Assembly (NCBI GenBank): GCA_045614565.1
Contig: JAZLDG010000009.1
Coordinates: forward strand, 1-19,162
Source: Scatosoma sp045614565
GTDB lineage: Bacteria > Bacillota > Clostridia > Christensenellales > Borkfalkiaceae
Direction: 5' to 3'
DNA length: 19,162 bases
Part shown: positions 1-6,322 of the stretch, one piece after another
Layout: each line of letters opens with the position of its first letter
How positions within the stretch are numbered: position 1 is the stretch's first letter
Program-made: the position numbers and the translations under genes
The notes under the pieces: generated by a model
What the model was told of the DNA's origin: nothing
Seen by the model: only the letters and a program-made list of their open reading frames with translations
The model's database searches: none

Positions 1-464
1 AAACGCAAGTTTTCCAAAAGTACGCAGCAACCGTCTTCGCAAGCCGCAACTTTTGCCTTTGCGTCTTCGCCGATTACGTCGCAAGCGAAGGTAACTTTGT
101 TGTCAAGCAATTCGTTCAAGCGTGCCGCAACGGGCGCAAGCGTGAGCTTTTTCACGTCTTTCTTTGCTTTTTCAAGCGCTTCTTGCGTAGCTGCGGCTTG
201 TTCGCTTTCGGGAAGCGCGGCGATTTTCGCCTTTTCTTTCTTGTTGAGTTCGAGCTTGTCGTCGAATACGTTGTGGGGCTTGCCCATATGCGAGCAAAGC
301 ACGACTTTCGCACCTTGTTCCATCAAATACTTGATGGTGGGCAATGCGCCGATGATACGGTTTTCGTCGGTGATAACGCCGTCTTTCATAGGCACGTTGA
401 AATCACAACGTACGAGAACCTTTTTGCCTTTTACGTCAACGTCTTTTACGGTTTTCTTGTTCAT
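1..464 (-). CDS. pgk: Phosphoglycerate kinase, N-terminal part (cut by window edge)
   Basis: Glycolytic enzyme that transfers phosphate from 1,3-bisphosphoglycerate to ADP in the cytoplasm. Translating leftward from ATG 464-462 gives 154 complete residues. They show the N-domain substrate motifs DFNVP (21-25), ENR (34-36, Arg36), SHMGKP (58-63, with Lys62 where Arg is usual) and LLENLRF (149-155) at the window edge. AAGGAGAT lies about 9 nt upstream of the ATG and fixes the start. The segment between SHMGKP and LTLAPVA (residues 64-107) is about 30 residues longer than in the usual family member and is Lys/Glu/Ala-rich, probably helical. The reading frame stays open through it. The C-terminal nucleotide-binding domain lies outside the window. 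The gene diverges from thyA. The identification is secure. Confidence 0.97.
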   Translation of the reverse strand, partial: MNKKTVKDVDVKGKKVLVRCDFNVPMKDGVITDENRIIGALPTIKYLMEQGAKVVLCSHMGKPHNVFDDKLELNKKEKAKIAALPESEQAAATQEALEKAKKDVKKLTLAPVAARLNELLDNKVTFACDVIGEDAKAKVAACEDGCCVLLENLR

Positions 465-506
465 AAAATGGAAATCTCCTTGACTTAAAATTTTTCGTAC
501 GTATAT

Positions 507-535
507 ATAATACCCGTTTTTTTTGCTTTTGTCAA
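507..535 (-). promoter_or_regulatory. Sigma-A promoter for pgk
   Basis: On the minus strand, TTGACA (complement of 530-535) is followed after 17 nt by TATTAT (complement of 507-512). Transcription would start near 500, leaving a leader of about 35 nt that ends in the pgk SD. Match and spacing are near consensus. Confidence 0.85.
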
Positions 536-593
536 CTTTTTACAAAAATAATCGAAAAAAAGATTTTGTTTTACAGGAATTTTCCCTAAAAAG

Positions 594-623
594 TTGACTA
601 TCGTCAAGCAAATGTGATATAAT
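594..623 (+). promoter_or_regulatory. Sigma-A promoter for thyA-folA
   Basis: TTGACT (594-599), an 18 nt spacer and TATAAT (618-623). TGA directly before the -10 box gives an extended -10 element. Start of transcription is expected near 630, about 27 nt before thyA. It is back-to-back with the pgk promoter, and the -35 boxes lie about 58 nt apart. Confidence 0.85.
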
Positions 624-656
624 ATCGTGTAGAAAGAAAAAAGGCGGTGTTTACGA

Positions 657-1487
657 ATGAGTAGAGCAGACGAAATTTTCGCGCAAAATATGCAAGACAT
701 TATGGATAACGGTTTTTGGGATACCGATCTTCCCGTTCGTCCCCATTGGGACGACGGCGCGCCCGCGCATACGGTGAAAAAGTTTGGGATTGTCAATCGG
801 TATAATTTGCAAGAAGAATTCCCGATTTTGACCATTCGCCGTACGGCGTTCAAATCGTGCGTGGACGAGCTTTTGTGGATTTGGCAAAAAAAGAGCAATA
901 ATATTCACGACCTTAATTCGCATATTTGGGATAGCTGGGCAGATGAAACGGGCAGTATCGGTAAAGCGTACGGCTATCAGCTCGGCGTGAAACATAAATA
1001 TAAAGAAGGGGAGTTCGATCAAGTAGACAGAGTGCTTTTCGATTTGAAAAATAACCCCGCAAGCCGTCGTATAATGACGAATATTTACAATTTCCAAGAC
1101 CTGCACGAAATGAACTTGTATCCTTGTGCGTATTCGATGACGTTTAACGTTACGGGAGATACGCTCAACGGCATTTTGAACCAACGCTCGAACGATATGC
1201 TCACGGCAAACAACTGGAACGTCGTACAATATGCCGTACTGCTGATTATGTTTGCGCAGGTATCGGGCTTAAAGGCGGGCGAACTCGTGCACGTGATTGC
1301 CGACGCGCATATTTACGATCGGCATATTCCGCTCGTGAAAGAAGTGCTGGCAAAACCCCGTCACGCCGCACCCAAACTCATCGTAGATCCCAATGTGACG
1401 AATTTTTACGATTTCACGGTAGACAGCTTCCAACTCGTGGATTACGAATATGAAAAGCTGGACACGAAAATCCCCGTTGCGGTGTAA
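657..1487 (+). CDS. thyA: Thymidylate synthase (ThyA, B. subtilis ThyA/phi3T-like type)
   Basis: Converts dUMP to dTMP using methylene-tetrahydrofolate and releases dihydrofolate. The 276-residue product carries the paired arginines RR (137-138), catalytic Cys157 in LYPC, QRSND (176-180) for dUMP phosphate and pyrimidine contacts, Asn188, DAHIY (216-220) and the conserved C-terminal PVAV that closes over the cofactor. The length and the segments ELLWIWQ (71-77) and YDFTVD (251-256) resemble the 279-residue B. subtilis ThyA/phage phi3T type more than the 264-residue E. coli enzyme. A modest SD (AAGGCGG, 641-647) precedes the ATG. folA follows after 9 nt, so the dihydrofolate product is handled by the next gene. 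Confidence 0.96.
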   Translation: MSRADEIFAQNMQDIMDNGFWDTDLPVRPHWDDGAPAHTVKKFGIVNRYNLQEEFPILTIRRTAFKSCVDELLWIWQKKSNNIHDLNSHIWDSWADETGSIGKAYGYQLGVKHKYKEGEFDQVDRVLFDLKNNPASRRIMTNIYNFQDLHEMNLYPCAYSMTFNVTGDTLNGILNQRSNDMLTANNWNVVQYAVLLIMFAQVSGLKAGELVHVIADAHIYDRHIPLVKEVLAKPRHAAPKLIVDPNVTNFYDFTVDSFQLVDYEYEKLDTKIPVAV

Positions 1488-1496
1488 GGTGGAATT

Positions 1497-1997
1497 ATGA
1501 TTAAAGCAATCGTACACGCGGATAGAGAGTGGGGAATCGGCAAGGATAACGATATGATGTTCTCTTTGCCCAAGGATATGAAGTTTTTTCGCGAAACGAC
1601 GCTTGGGCACGTTGTGGTTATGGGCGGGAATACCCTGCGCTCGTTCCCAAATCAAAAGCCCTTAAAAAATAGGGTAAATATCGTGCTTTCAAGGGGGCAG
1701 GTACGCGACGACTGCATAATCGTGCGTTCCTATGACGAACTGAAAGCGGAGATGAAAAGGTATGAAAACCAAGACGTTTACGTAATCGGCGGCGGCGCGG
1801 TTTATAAGGAATTGTTGCCCTATTGTCACGAAGCGTTGGTGACCAAAGTAGACGCAATCGGGGGCGCGACGGTGTTTTTCCCGAATTTGGACGAAAACGA
1901 AAATTTCGTTTGCGTGGACGACGGAGAAAGTATAGACGATAACGGCTATACGATTCGTTTCACCCGTTATCAAAATAAGTCGCCGAAAATTTTATAA
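1497..1997 (+). CDS. folA: Dihydrofolate reductase
   Basis: Reduces dihydrofolate to tetrahydrofolate with NADPH, closing the cycle opened by ThyA. At 166 residues it has the usual size. Visible are GIGKDND (13-19), the substrate loop SLPKDM with acidic Asp27, and VIGGGAVY for the cofactor pyrophosphate. Phe22 replaces the usual Trp of LPW. The motif MGRxT reads MGGNT (42-46), so the Arg that commonly contacts the NADPH 2'-phosphate (Arg44 in E. coli) is Gly. A later VLSRG keeps a basic residue that might compensate. The SD AAGGTGG (1487-1493) begins in the thyA stop codon, so translation is probably coupled. Confidence 0.94.
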   Translation: MIKAIVHADREWGIGKDNDMMFSLPKDMKFFRETTLGHVVVMGGNTLRSFPNQKPLKNRVNIVLSRGQVRDDCIIVRSYDELKAEMKRYENQDVYVIGGGAVYKELLPYCHEALVTKVDAIGGATVFFPNLDENENFVCVDDGESIDDNGYTIRFTRYQNKSPKIL

Positions 1998-2010
1998 AAA
2001 TTTCAAAATA

Positions 2011-2038
2011 CCCCGCGTTTTCGTTGCAAAACGCGGGG
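2011..2038. terminator. Perfect 11-bp hairpin between folA and typA
   Basis: CCCCGCGTTTT (2011-2021) pairs perfectly with AAAACGCGGGG (2028-2038) across a 6-base loop. On the plus strand it is followed by AAAAGTATT, not a T-run, so it is an atypical intrinsic terminator for folA. On the minus strand it would be followed by a T-rich stretch. It may slow or end transcription, or shield the 3' end of the mRNA. Confidence 0.5.
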
Positions 2039-2052
2039 AAAAGTATTAAAAT
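2024..2052 (+). promoter_or_regulatory. Possible weak promoter for typA
   Basis: TTGCAA (2024-2029), a 17 nt spacer and TAAAAT (2047-2052). The -35 box sits inside the hairpin at 2011-2038, so folding of the DNA or readthrough could affect it. The match is only moderate. typA needs a promoter here if the hairpin terminates transcription. Confidence 0.3.
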
Positions 2053-2091
2053 AATAAGGTTGAATTTTTAAGTATCTAGGAGATAGTACGA

Positions 2092-3918
2092 ATGTTAAGA
2101 GAAGATTTGAGAAACGTTGCGATTATTGCCCACGTTGACCACGGCAAGACGACGCTCGTCAACGAAATGTTGGCGCAAGGCGGGGTTTTTCGCGAAAATC
2201 AGCAGGTGCAAGATCGGGTAATGGACTCGGGGGATTTGGAAAGAGAACGCGGTATTACCATACTTGCAAAAAATACGTCGGCACACTACAACGGCGTAAA
2301 AATCAATATCGTAGACACGCCGGGGCACGCCGATTTCTCGGGCGAAGTTGAACGTGTCTTGAAAATGGTAAACGGCGCGCTCATTCTCGTCGATTCGGCG
2401 GAAGGTCCGCTGCCGCAAACCCGCTTCGTTATGCAAAAAGCACTTTCTTTGGGTTTGAAAATTATTATCGTTATCAATAAAGTTGACAGACCTGACGCGA
2501 GAATAGACGAAGTCGTAGAAGAAATGCAGCTTTTGATGATGGAGCTTGACGCGACGGACGAGCAGCTTGAAAGCCCGATCGTCTATTGTTGCGGCCGTCA
2601 GGGTACGGCTTCGCTGTCGCCTGATAAGCAGGAAGAAAACTTAAATCCTTTGTTCGATACGATTTTGGAAACGATCCCGCCGATGGATATGGATACGACG
2701 GGCGCGGGGCAGCTTTTGGTTTCGTGTATTGACTATAACGAATTCGTCGGGCGTATCGGTATCGGTAGAATTGAACGCGGCGTTATTCGCGCGAACGAGC
2801 CCGTTTCCATTTGCAATTTCAACGATAATAAAGTCAGAACGAATTGTAAAATCGCCAACCTGTATCAAATCGAAGGTTTGGAACGGGTGTCCGTACCTAC
2901 CGCGCAAGCGGGGGATATCGTCGTCTTTTCGGGAATCGACGGTTTGAATATCGGGGATACCGTGTGCGAGCCTACGGCGGTTGAACCCGTGCAATTCGTA
3001 AAAATCGAAGAGCCGACGGTGGAAATGACTTTCTCCGTCAACGACAGTCCGTTTGCGGGAAAAGAAGGTAAATTCGTCACTTCCCGTCAGCTTCGCGACC
3101 GTTTGTATAAAGAGCTTCTCCGTGACGTGTCTTTGCGCGTAAACGACACTGAATACGCGGATAGCTTCCGTGTTTGCGGCAGGGGAGAAATGCACCTTTC
3201 TATTCTGATTGAAACGATGCGGAGAGAAGGCTACGAATTTCAAGTGTCTACCCCGCGCGTGTTATATAAGGAAATCGACGGCGTTCGTCACGAGCCGATT
3301 GAATTGTTCGTTGCGGACGTGCCTGAAGATATGACGGGTCCCGTATTCTCGGCAATGGGTAACCGTAAGGGGAACTTGTTGCAAATGACGGCGATCGGCA
3401 ACCGTATGCGTTTGGAGTTTACCGTGCCTTCCCGCGGACTTTTCGGCTACAAGAGCGAGTTTTTGACGGATACCAAGGGACAAGGGATTATGAATACGAT
3501 TTTCTATTCCTACGAGCCGTATAAAGGGGATATGCAACGTAGAAACACGGGCTCGCTCGTGGCGTTTGAAACGGGGGAAGCAGTGGCTTACGGCTTGTTT
3601 AACGCGCAAGGCAGGGGGAATTTGTTTATCACTCCCGGTACGCCCGTTTATCAGGGTATGGTCGTAGGTTATACCAACCTTGCCGACGATATCAACGTCA
3701 ACGTTTGCAAAACCAAACACTTGACGAATACTCGTTCTTCGAGCAGTGACGACGCGTTGACGCTTATTCCCGTTTCCAAAATGAGCTTGGAAGAATGCTT
3801 GGAATTTATCGCCGACGACGAATTGTTGGAAGTTACGCCCAAGAGCTTGCGTATCAGAAAACGTATTTTGGACAGCGAACTTCGTGCAAAAGCCCGCGCC
3901 AAAGAAAAGAAAAATTAA
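2092..3918 (+). CDS. typA: Ribosome-binding GTPase TypA/BipA
   Basis: Translational GTPase of the EF-G/LepA superfamily that binds the ribosome and is linked to 50S assembly and stress or cold growth. The 608-residue length is typical. The G domain shows G1 AHVDHGKTT (13-21), G2 RGITI (53-57), G3 DTPGHADF (75-82) and G4 NKVD (129-132). In the G5 position the usual ASA after PIVY is CCG (166-168), a conservative change also in keeping with clostridial relatives. Beta-barrel, EF-G-like and C-terminal BipA domains follow to a Lys-rich end. SD AGGAG (2078-2082) lies 9 nt before the ATG. It stands alone upstream of the S10 operon. Confidence 0.97.
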   Translation: MLREDLRNVAIIAHVDHGKTTLVNEMLAQGGVFRENQQVQDRVMDSGDLERERGITILAKNTSAHYNGVKINIVDTPGHADFSGEVERVLKMVNGALILVDSAEGPLPQTRFVMQKALSLGLKIIIVINKVDRPDARIDEVVEEMQLLMMELDATDEQLESPIVYCCGRQGTASLSPDKQEENLNPLFDTILETIPPMDMDTTGAGQLLVSCIDYNEFVGRIGIGRIERGVIRANEPVSICNFNDNKVRTNCKIANLYQIEGLERVSVPTAQAGDIVVFSGIDGLNIGDTVCEPTAVEPVQFVKIEEPTVEMTFSVNDSPFAGKEGKFVTSRQLRDRLYKELLRDVSLRVNDTEYADSFRVCGRGEMHLSILIETMRREGYEFQVSTPRVLYKEIDGVRHEPIELFVADVPEDMTGPVFSAMGNRKGNLLQMTAIGNRMRLEFTVPSRGLFGYKSEFLTDTKGQGIMNTIFYSYEPYKGDMQRRNTGSLVAFETGEAVAYGLFNAQGRGNLFITPGTPVYQGMVVGYTNLADDINVNVCKTKHLTNTRSSSSDDALTLIPVSKMSLEECLEFIADDELLEVTPKSLRIRKRILDSELRAKARAKEKKN

Positions 3919-3938
3919 AGCAATTTAAGAAGATGACC

Positions 3939-3964
3939 AAGCTCCGCGTTTTTACGCGGAGCTT
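3939..3964 (+). terminator. Intrinsic terminator after typA
   Basis: AAGCTCCGCGT (3939-3949) pairs perfectly with ACGCGGAGCTT (3954-3964) across a TTTT loop, then TCCTTA. The stem is GC-rich with a short, imperfect T-rich tail, 21 nt after the typA stop codon. Confidence 0.7.
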
Positions 3965-3968
3965 TCCT

Positions 3969-3988
3969 TACGCGCGCGCGTATATATA
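3969..3988. other. Alternating pyrimidine-purine tract (Z-DNA-prone)
   Basis: Twenty bases strictly alternate pyrimidine and purine: TA, then (CG)5, then (TA)4. Such tracts can adopt left-handed DNA under negative supercoiling, and the TA half melts easily. It lies just after the typA terminator and about 95 nt upstream of the rpsJ -35 box. Confidence 0.6.
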
Positions 3989-4041
3989 AGGAAGTAAAGG
4001 TGGGGAAAAAGTGGCTTTTTTTAGAAATATTCCTATTTTTC

Positions 4042-4069
4042 AAAAAAAGTTAAAAAATTTTCAAAAAAA
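4042..4069. promoter_or_regulatory. Phased A-tracts / UP-like element upstream of rpsJ promoter
   Basis: A7 (4042-4048), A6 (4052-4057) and A7 (4063-4069) start 10 and 11 bases apart, in phase with the helix turn, ending 13 bases before the -35 box. Phased A-tracts bend DNA, and A/T-rich DNA at this position is known to bind the RNA polymerase alpha C-terminal domain. Confidence 0.6.
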
Positions 4070-4082
4070 TTCGTTCAAACGC

Positions 4083-4111
4083 TTGACAGGTACTTGAAAA
4101 TTTGGTATTAT
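4083..4111 (+). promoter_or_regulatory. Main promoter of the S10 operon
   Basis: TTGACA (4083-4088), a 17 nt spacer and TATTAT (4106-4111). Transcription should start near 4118, giving an untranslated leader of about 245 nt before rpsJ. Confidence 0.85.
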
Positions 4112-4117
4112 AGGTAA

Positions 4118-4347
4118 GCTGTGTAAAAACGCGGTGTATGGGTTGATGCGGGAAGTTACTGAAATTTCAAGGCAAAAGCCGTCTTGACAGATAATTTCCG
4201 TTGACAAAAGTGGGGCTTGATTCCTGCGACTAACCGAGGCTTTGCGTAAGAACGCTCGGGCAAAAACGTGAGTGTTTTTATTTTGCGGACGACCTCGATA
4301 CACACGGGTGAGTTGACACGGTAAATAAAATGTTAGTATAAACGGTA
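4118..4347 (+). promoter_or_regulatory. Structured 5' leader RNA of the S10 operon
   Basis: Several helices can be read by eye. An outer helix pairs 4134-4139 with 4298-4303. Hairpin A pairs 4151-4158 with 4192-4199 and, past one bulged A, 4159-4161 with 4188-4190; its tip pairs 4167-4170 with 4184-4187 and GGC-AAAA-GCC at 4171-4180. A second arm pairs either CCGA/TCGG (4234-4237 with 4256-4259, capped by GCGT/ACGC) or CGAGG/CCTCG (4235-4239 with 4293-4297). These two pairings exclude each other, and the second abuts the outer helix. Autogenous control by a ribosomal protein of the operon is plausible (L4 does this in E. coli), but the regulator is unknown. No ORF of note lies here. Confidence 0.65.
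4313..4342 (+). promoter_or_regulatory. Possible second, proximal promoter for rpsJ
   Basis: TTGACA (4313-4318), an 18 nt spacer and TATAAA (4337-4342). Its predicted start near 4349 falls at the rpsJ SD, so the transcript would lack the structured leader and have a very short 5' end. Confidence 0.35.
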
Positions 4348-4363
4348 AAAGGAGTAACACAAA

Positions 4364-4663
4364 ATGGCAGTTCAAAAAATCAGAATTAAGTTGGCGGCGT
4401 ACGACCACGAACTCGTTGACGAAGCGGCAAGCCGTATCGTCGAAACGATGAAGAAGAGCGGAGCAAAAATCTCCGGTCCTATTCCCCTTCCTACGGAAAG
4501 AGAAATCGTAACGATTCTTCGTTCTCCGCACAAGTACAAGGATTCTCGCGAACAGTTTGAAATGAGAACGTACAAGAGAATTATCGATATCTATTCCCCC
4601 AACGCGAAACTGCTTGATACCATTCACTTGCCCGCAGGTGTGGATATCAAGATTAAGCTTTGA
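4364..4663 (+). CDS. rpsJ: 30S ribosomal protein S10
   Basis: Component of the 30S head, also known as the transcription antitermination factor NusE. The 99-residue product matches family size (about 102). Visible signatures are KLAAYDHELVD near residues 9-19, ISGPIPLPT (36-44), SPHKYKDSREQFEMRTYKR (54-72) and the C-terminal PAGVDIKIKL. SD AAAAGGAG (4347-4354) sits 9 nt before the ATG. It is the first gene of the S10 operon, preceded by a promoter and a long folded leader. The 79-nt gap to rplC is wider than most in the operon. Confidence 0.98.
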   Translation: MAVQKIRIKLAAYDHELVDEAASRIVETMKKSGAKISGPIPLPTEREIVTILRSPHKYKDSREQFEMRTYKRIIDIYSPNAKLLDTIHLPAGVDIKIKL

Positions 4664-4689
4664 TAGGGAAACGTAACAATTTGCCGAGA

Positions 4690-4707
4690 AATACTTTCAA
4701 AGGTATT
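4690..4707 (+). other. Small hairpin in the rpsJ-rplC gap
   Basis: AATACT (4690-4695) pairs with GGTATT (4702-4707) with one or two wobble pairs. It occupies the middle of the 79-nt gap. There is no T-run after it, so it is not a terminator. It may separate the translation or stability of rpsJ from the rest, or be chance. Confidence 0.3.
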
Positions 4708-4742
4708 CGAGAATAAAAAATTTTAAGGAGTGAACTTTATCA

Positions 4743-5378
4743 ATGAATAAAGCAATCATCGGACGCAAAGTGGGTATGACCCAAATCTTTGCAGCAGACG
4801 GAAAAATGATCCCCGTCACGGTAGTGGAGGTAGGTCCTTGCCCCGTAGTACAGGTAAAGACGGTTGAAAACGACGGTTATTGTGCGTTGAAACTCGGCTT
4901 TATCGAAACGAGCGAAAAGGCTCTTACGAAGCCCGAGCTTGGACAGTTCAAGAAAGCGGGAGTTAAACCCCACAAGGTCTTGAAAGAAATCAGAGTGGCA
5001 AATGCAGAAACGTATACGGTAGGCACGGAGCTTAAAGCAAACGTTTTTGCGGCAGGCGAAAAGGTAGACGTATCGGGTGTGACGAAAGGTCACGGTTTCA
5101 CGGGCGTTATTAAGCGTTGGAATCAACAAAGATTGAAGATGACGCACGGTACCGGTCCCGTACACAGAGAACCCGGTTCTATGGGTCCCATCAGCTCCCC
5201 GTCGAGAGTTTTCAAAAACAAACATCTCGCTGGTCAGTACGGTGTGGAAAACGTTACGATCCAAAACCTTGAAATCGTTAAGGTTGACATGGAAAGAAAC
5301 GCGCTTCTCATCAAAGGTGCTATTCCCGGACCGAAAGGCAGCATCGTTACCATTTCGGACAGCGTTAAGAGCAAATAA
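4743..5378 (+). CDS. rplC: 50S ribosomal protein L3
   Basis: Early-assembling 50S protein that reaches toward the peptidyl transferase center. The 211 residues include the start IIGRKVGMTQIF (5-16), the loop VSGVTKGHGFTGVIKRW (about 99-115), and MTHGTGPVHREPGSMG, the long finger that contacts 23S rRNA. KGAIPGPKGS near the C-terminus is a family hallmark. SD AAGGAG (4725-4730) lies 12 nt upstream, slightly long. rplD follows after 15 nt. Confidence 0.98.
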   Translation: MNKAIIGRKVGMTQIFAADGKMIPVTVVEVGPCPVVQVKTVENDGYCALKLGFIETSEKALTKPELGQFKKAGVKPHKVLKEIRVANAETYTVGTELKANVFAAGEKVDVSGVTKGHGFTGVIKRWNQQRLKMTHGTGPVHREPGSMGPISSPSRVFKNKHLAGQYGVENVTIQNLEIVKVDMERNALLIKGAIPGPKGSIVTISDSVKSK

Positions 5379-5393
5379 GGAGAGTGACAGACA

Positions 5394-6017
5394 ATGGCGG
5401 CTATTAAAGTATTGAATATGAGCGGCGCGGAAGTCGGTGAAATCGAACTCAACGACAACGTATTCGGCGTCGAATATAAAGAATCTTTGATTCATCAGGC
5501 AGTCGTTACCCGTCTTGCAAACGAAAGACAGGGAACCAAATCCACCCTTACGAGAACGGAAGTTCGCGGCGGCGGTATCAAGCCTTGGAGACAAAAGGGT
5601 ACGGGGCGTGCTCGTCAAGGATCCATTCGCGCACCGCAATGGATTAAAGGTGGTGTAGTGTTCGCACCGAAATCCCGCGACTTTTCCAAGAAGATGAACG
5701 ATAAGGCAAAGAAAGCTGCGCTTTTCTCCGCGCTTTCCAAGAAAGTTGCCGACGGCGAATTTATCGTAGTGGACGAGCTTAAAGCGGAAAACGGTAAGAC
5801 GAAGGTTATGGCGGCGTTCGCAAACGCGCTCAACCTTAACAAAACTGCGCTCGTAGTTATGGATAACGACGACGTAAACGTAATTCGCGCGGCTGCAAAT
5901 CTTCCCAAGCTTTCCACCCTTCCCCTTGCGCAACTTAGCACCTACGAAGTAGTTGCGAACGCGAAAGTGGTTATGACGAAAGCAGCGGTTGAGAAATTTC
6001 AGGAGGTGAACGCATAA
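5394..6017 (+). CDS. rplD: 50S ribosomal protein L4
   Basis: 50S protein whose loop lines the polypeptide exit tunnel. In E. coli it also represses its own S10 operon. The 207 residues show the tunnel loop KPWRQKGTGRARQGS (63-77) followed by APQWIKGGVVFAP (80-92) and a Rossmann-like C-terminal half. SD AAGGAGAG follows the rplC stop directly. The gene ends in TAATG at 6015-6019, sharing one base with rplW. The perfect SD AGGAGGTGA (6001-6009) for rplW lies inside its last codons, so L4 and L23 synthesis are probably coupled. It is a candidate regulator of the leader before rpsJ; this is inference only. Confidence 0.98.
   Translation: MAAIKVLNMSGAEVGEIELNDNVFGVEYKESLIHQAVVTRLANERQGTKSTLTRTEVRGGGIKPWRQKGTGRARQGSIRAPQWIKGGVVFAPKSRDFSKKMNDKAKKAALFSALSKKVADGEFIVVDELKAENGKTKVMAAFANALNLNKTALVVMDNDDVNVIRAAANLPKLSTLPLAQLSTYEVVANAKVVMTKAAVEKFQEVNA
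6001..6009 (+). promoter_or_regulatory. SD of rplW embedded in the rplD coding end
   Basis: AGGAGGTGA is a full match to the 16S anti-SD and also encodes the last residues of L4 before VNA-stop. It lies 7 nt before the rplW ATG, whose A is the last base of the rplD TAA. Confidence 0.9.
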
Positions 6018-6307
6018 TGTTTGCTGAAGATATTATCTTGAAGCCCGTCCTTACCGAAAAAGGTTACGACGGTATCGCATCTAAAAAATACACCTTCTAC
6101 GTAAAGAAGGACGCAAACAAAACCCAAATCAAGCTCGCTGTGGAAAAGCTTTTCGGCGTTAAGGTTGCAAAAGTAAACACCATCAACTACAAAGGCAAGC
6201 TTAAAAGAATGGGTAGAAACGAAGGGTATACGCCCGATCGCAAAAAAGCGATCGTTACCTTGAAGGAAGATAGCAAGGCTATCGAATTCTTCGAGTCGTT
6301 GACCTAA
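6017..6307 (+). CDS. rplW: 50S ribosomal protein L23
   Basis: Exit-site protein of the 50S subunit that docks signal recognition particle and trigger factor. The 96 residues match the family, with ILKPVLTEKGYDG (7-19), the helix AVEKLFGVKVAKVNT (41-55) and KLKRMGRNEGYTPDRKKAIV (61-80) as the rRNA-binding loop. Its ATG overlaps the rplD stop by one base and relies on the SD inside rplD. rplB follows after 15 nt. Confidence 0.98.
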   Translation: MFAEDIILKPVLTEKGYDGIASKKYTFYVKKDANKTQIKLAVEKLFGVKVAKVNTINYKGKLKRMGRNEGYTPDRKKAIVTLKEDSKAIEFFESLT

Positions 6308-6322
6308 TAGGAGGAGAAAGAA

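Noticed and set aside
97..483. Plus-strand open frame over pgk
   Set aside because: It runs antisense to the clear Pgk reading frame; Ser/Phe-rich composition is the complement of Glu/Lys codons.
4006..4022. AAAAAG/CTTTTT hairpin with T-run as an additional terminator
   Set aside because: A-T stem with a 3-base loop is too weak; the hairpin at 3939-3964 is the better terminator.
4184..4206. Two further TTGACA hexamers in the rpsJ leader
   Set aside because: No -10-like hexamer at 16-18 nt from either, and the first is part of a paired helix of the leader.
4740..5933. 397-codon open frame on the minus strand
   Set aside because: Antisense to rplC and rplD, no SD, His/Phe/Arg-rich composition typical of reading the complement of Lys/Glu/Val-rich genes.
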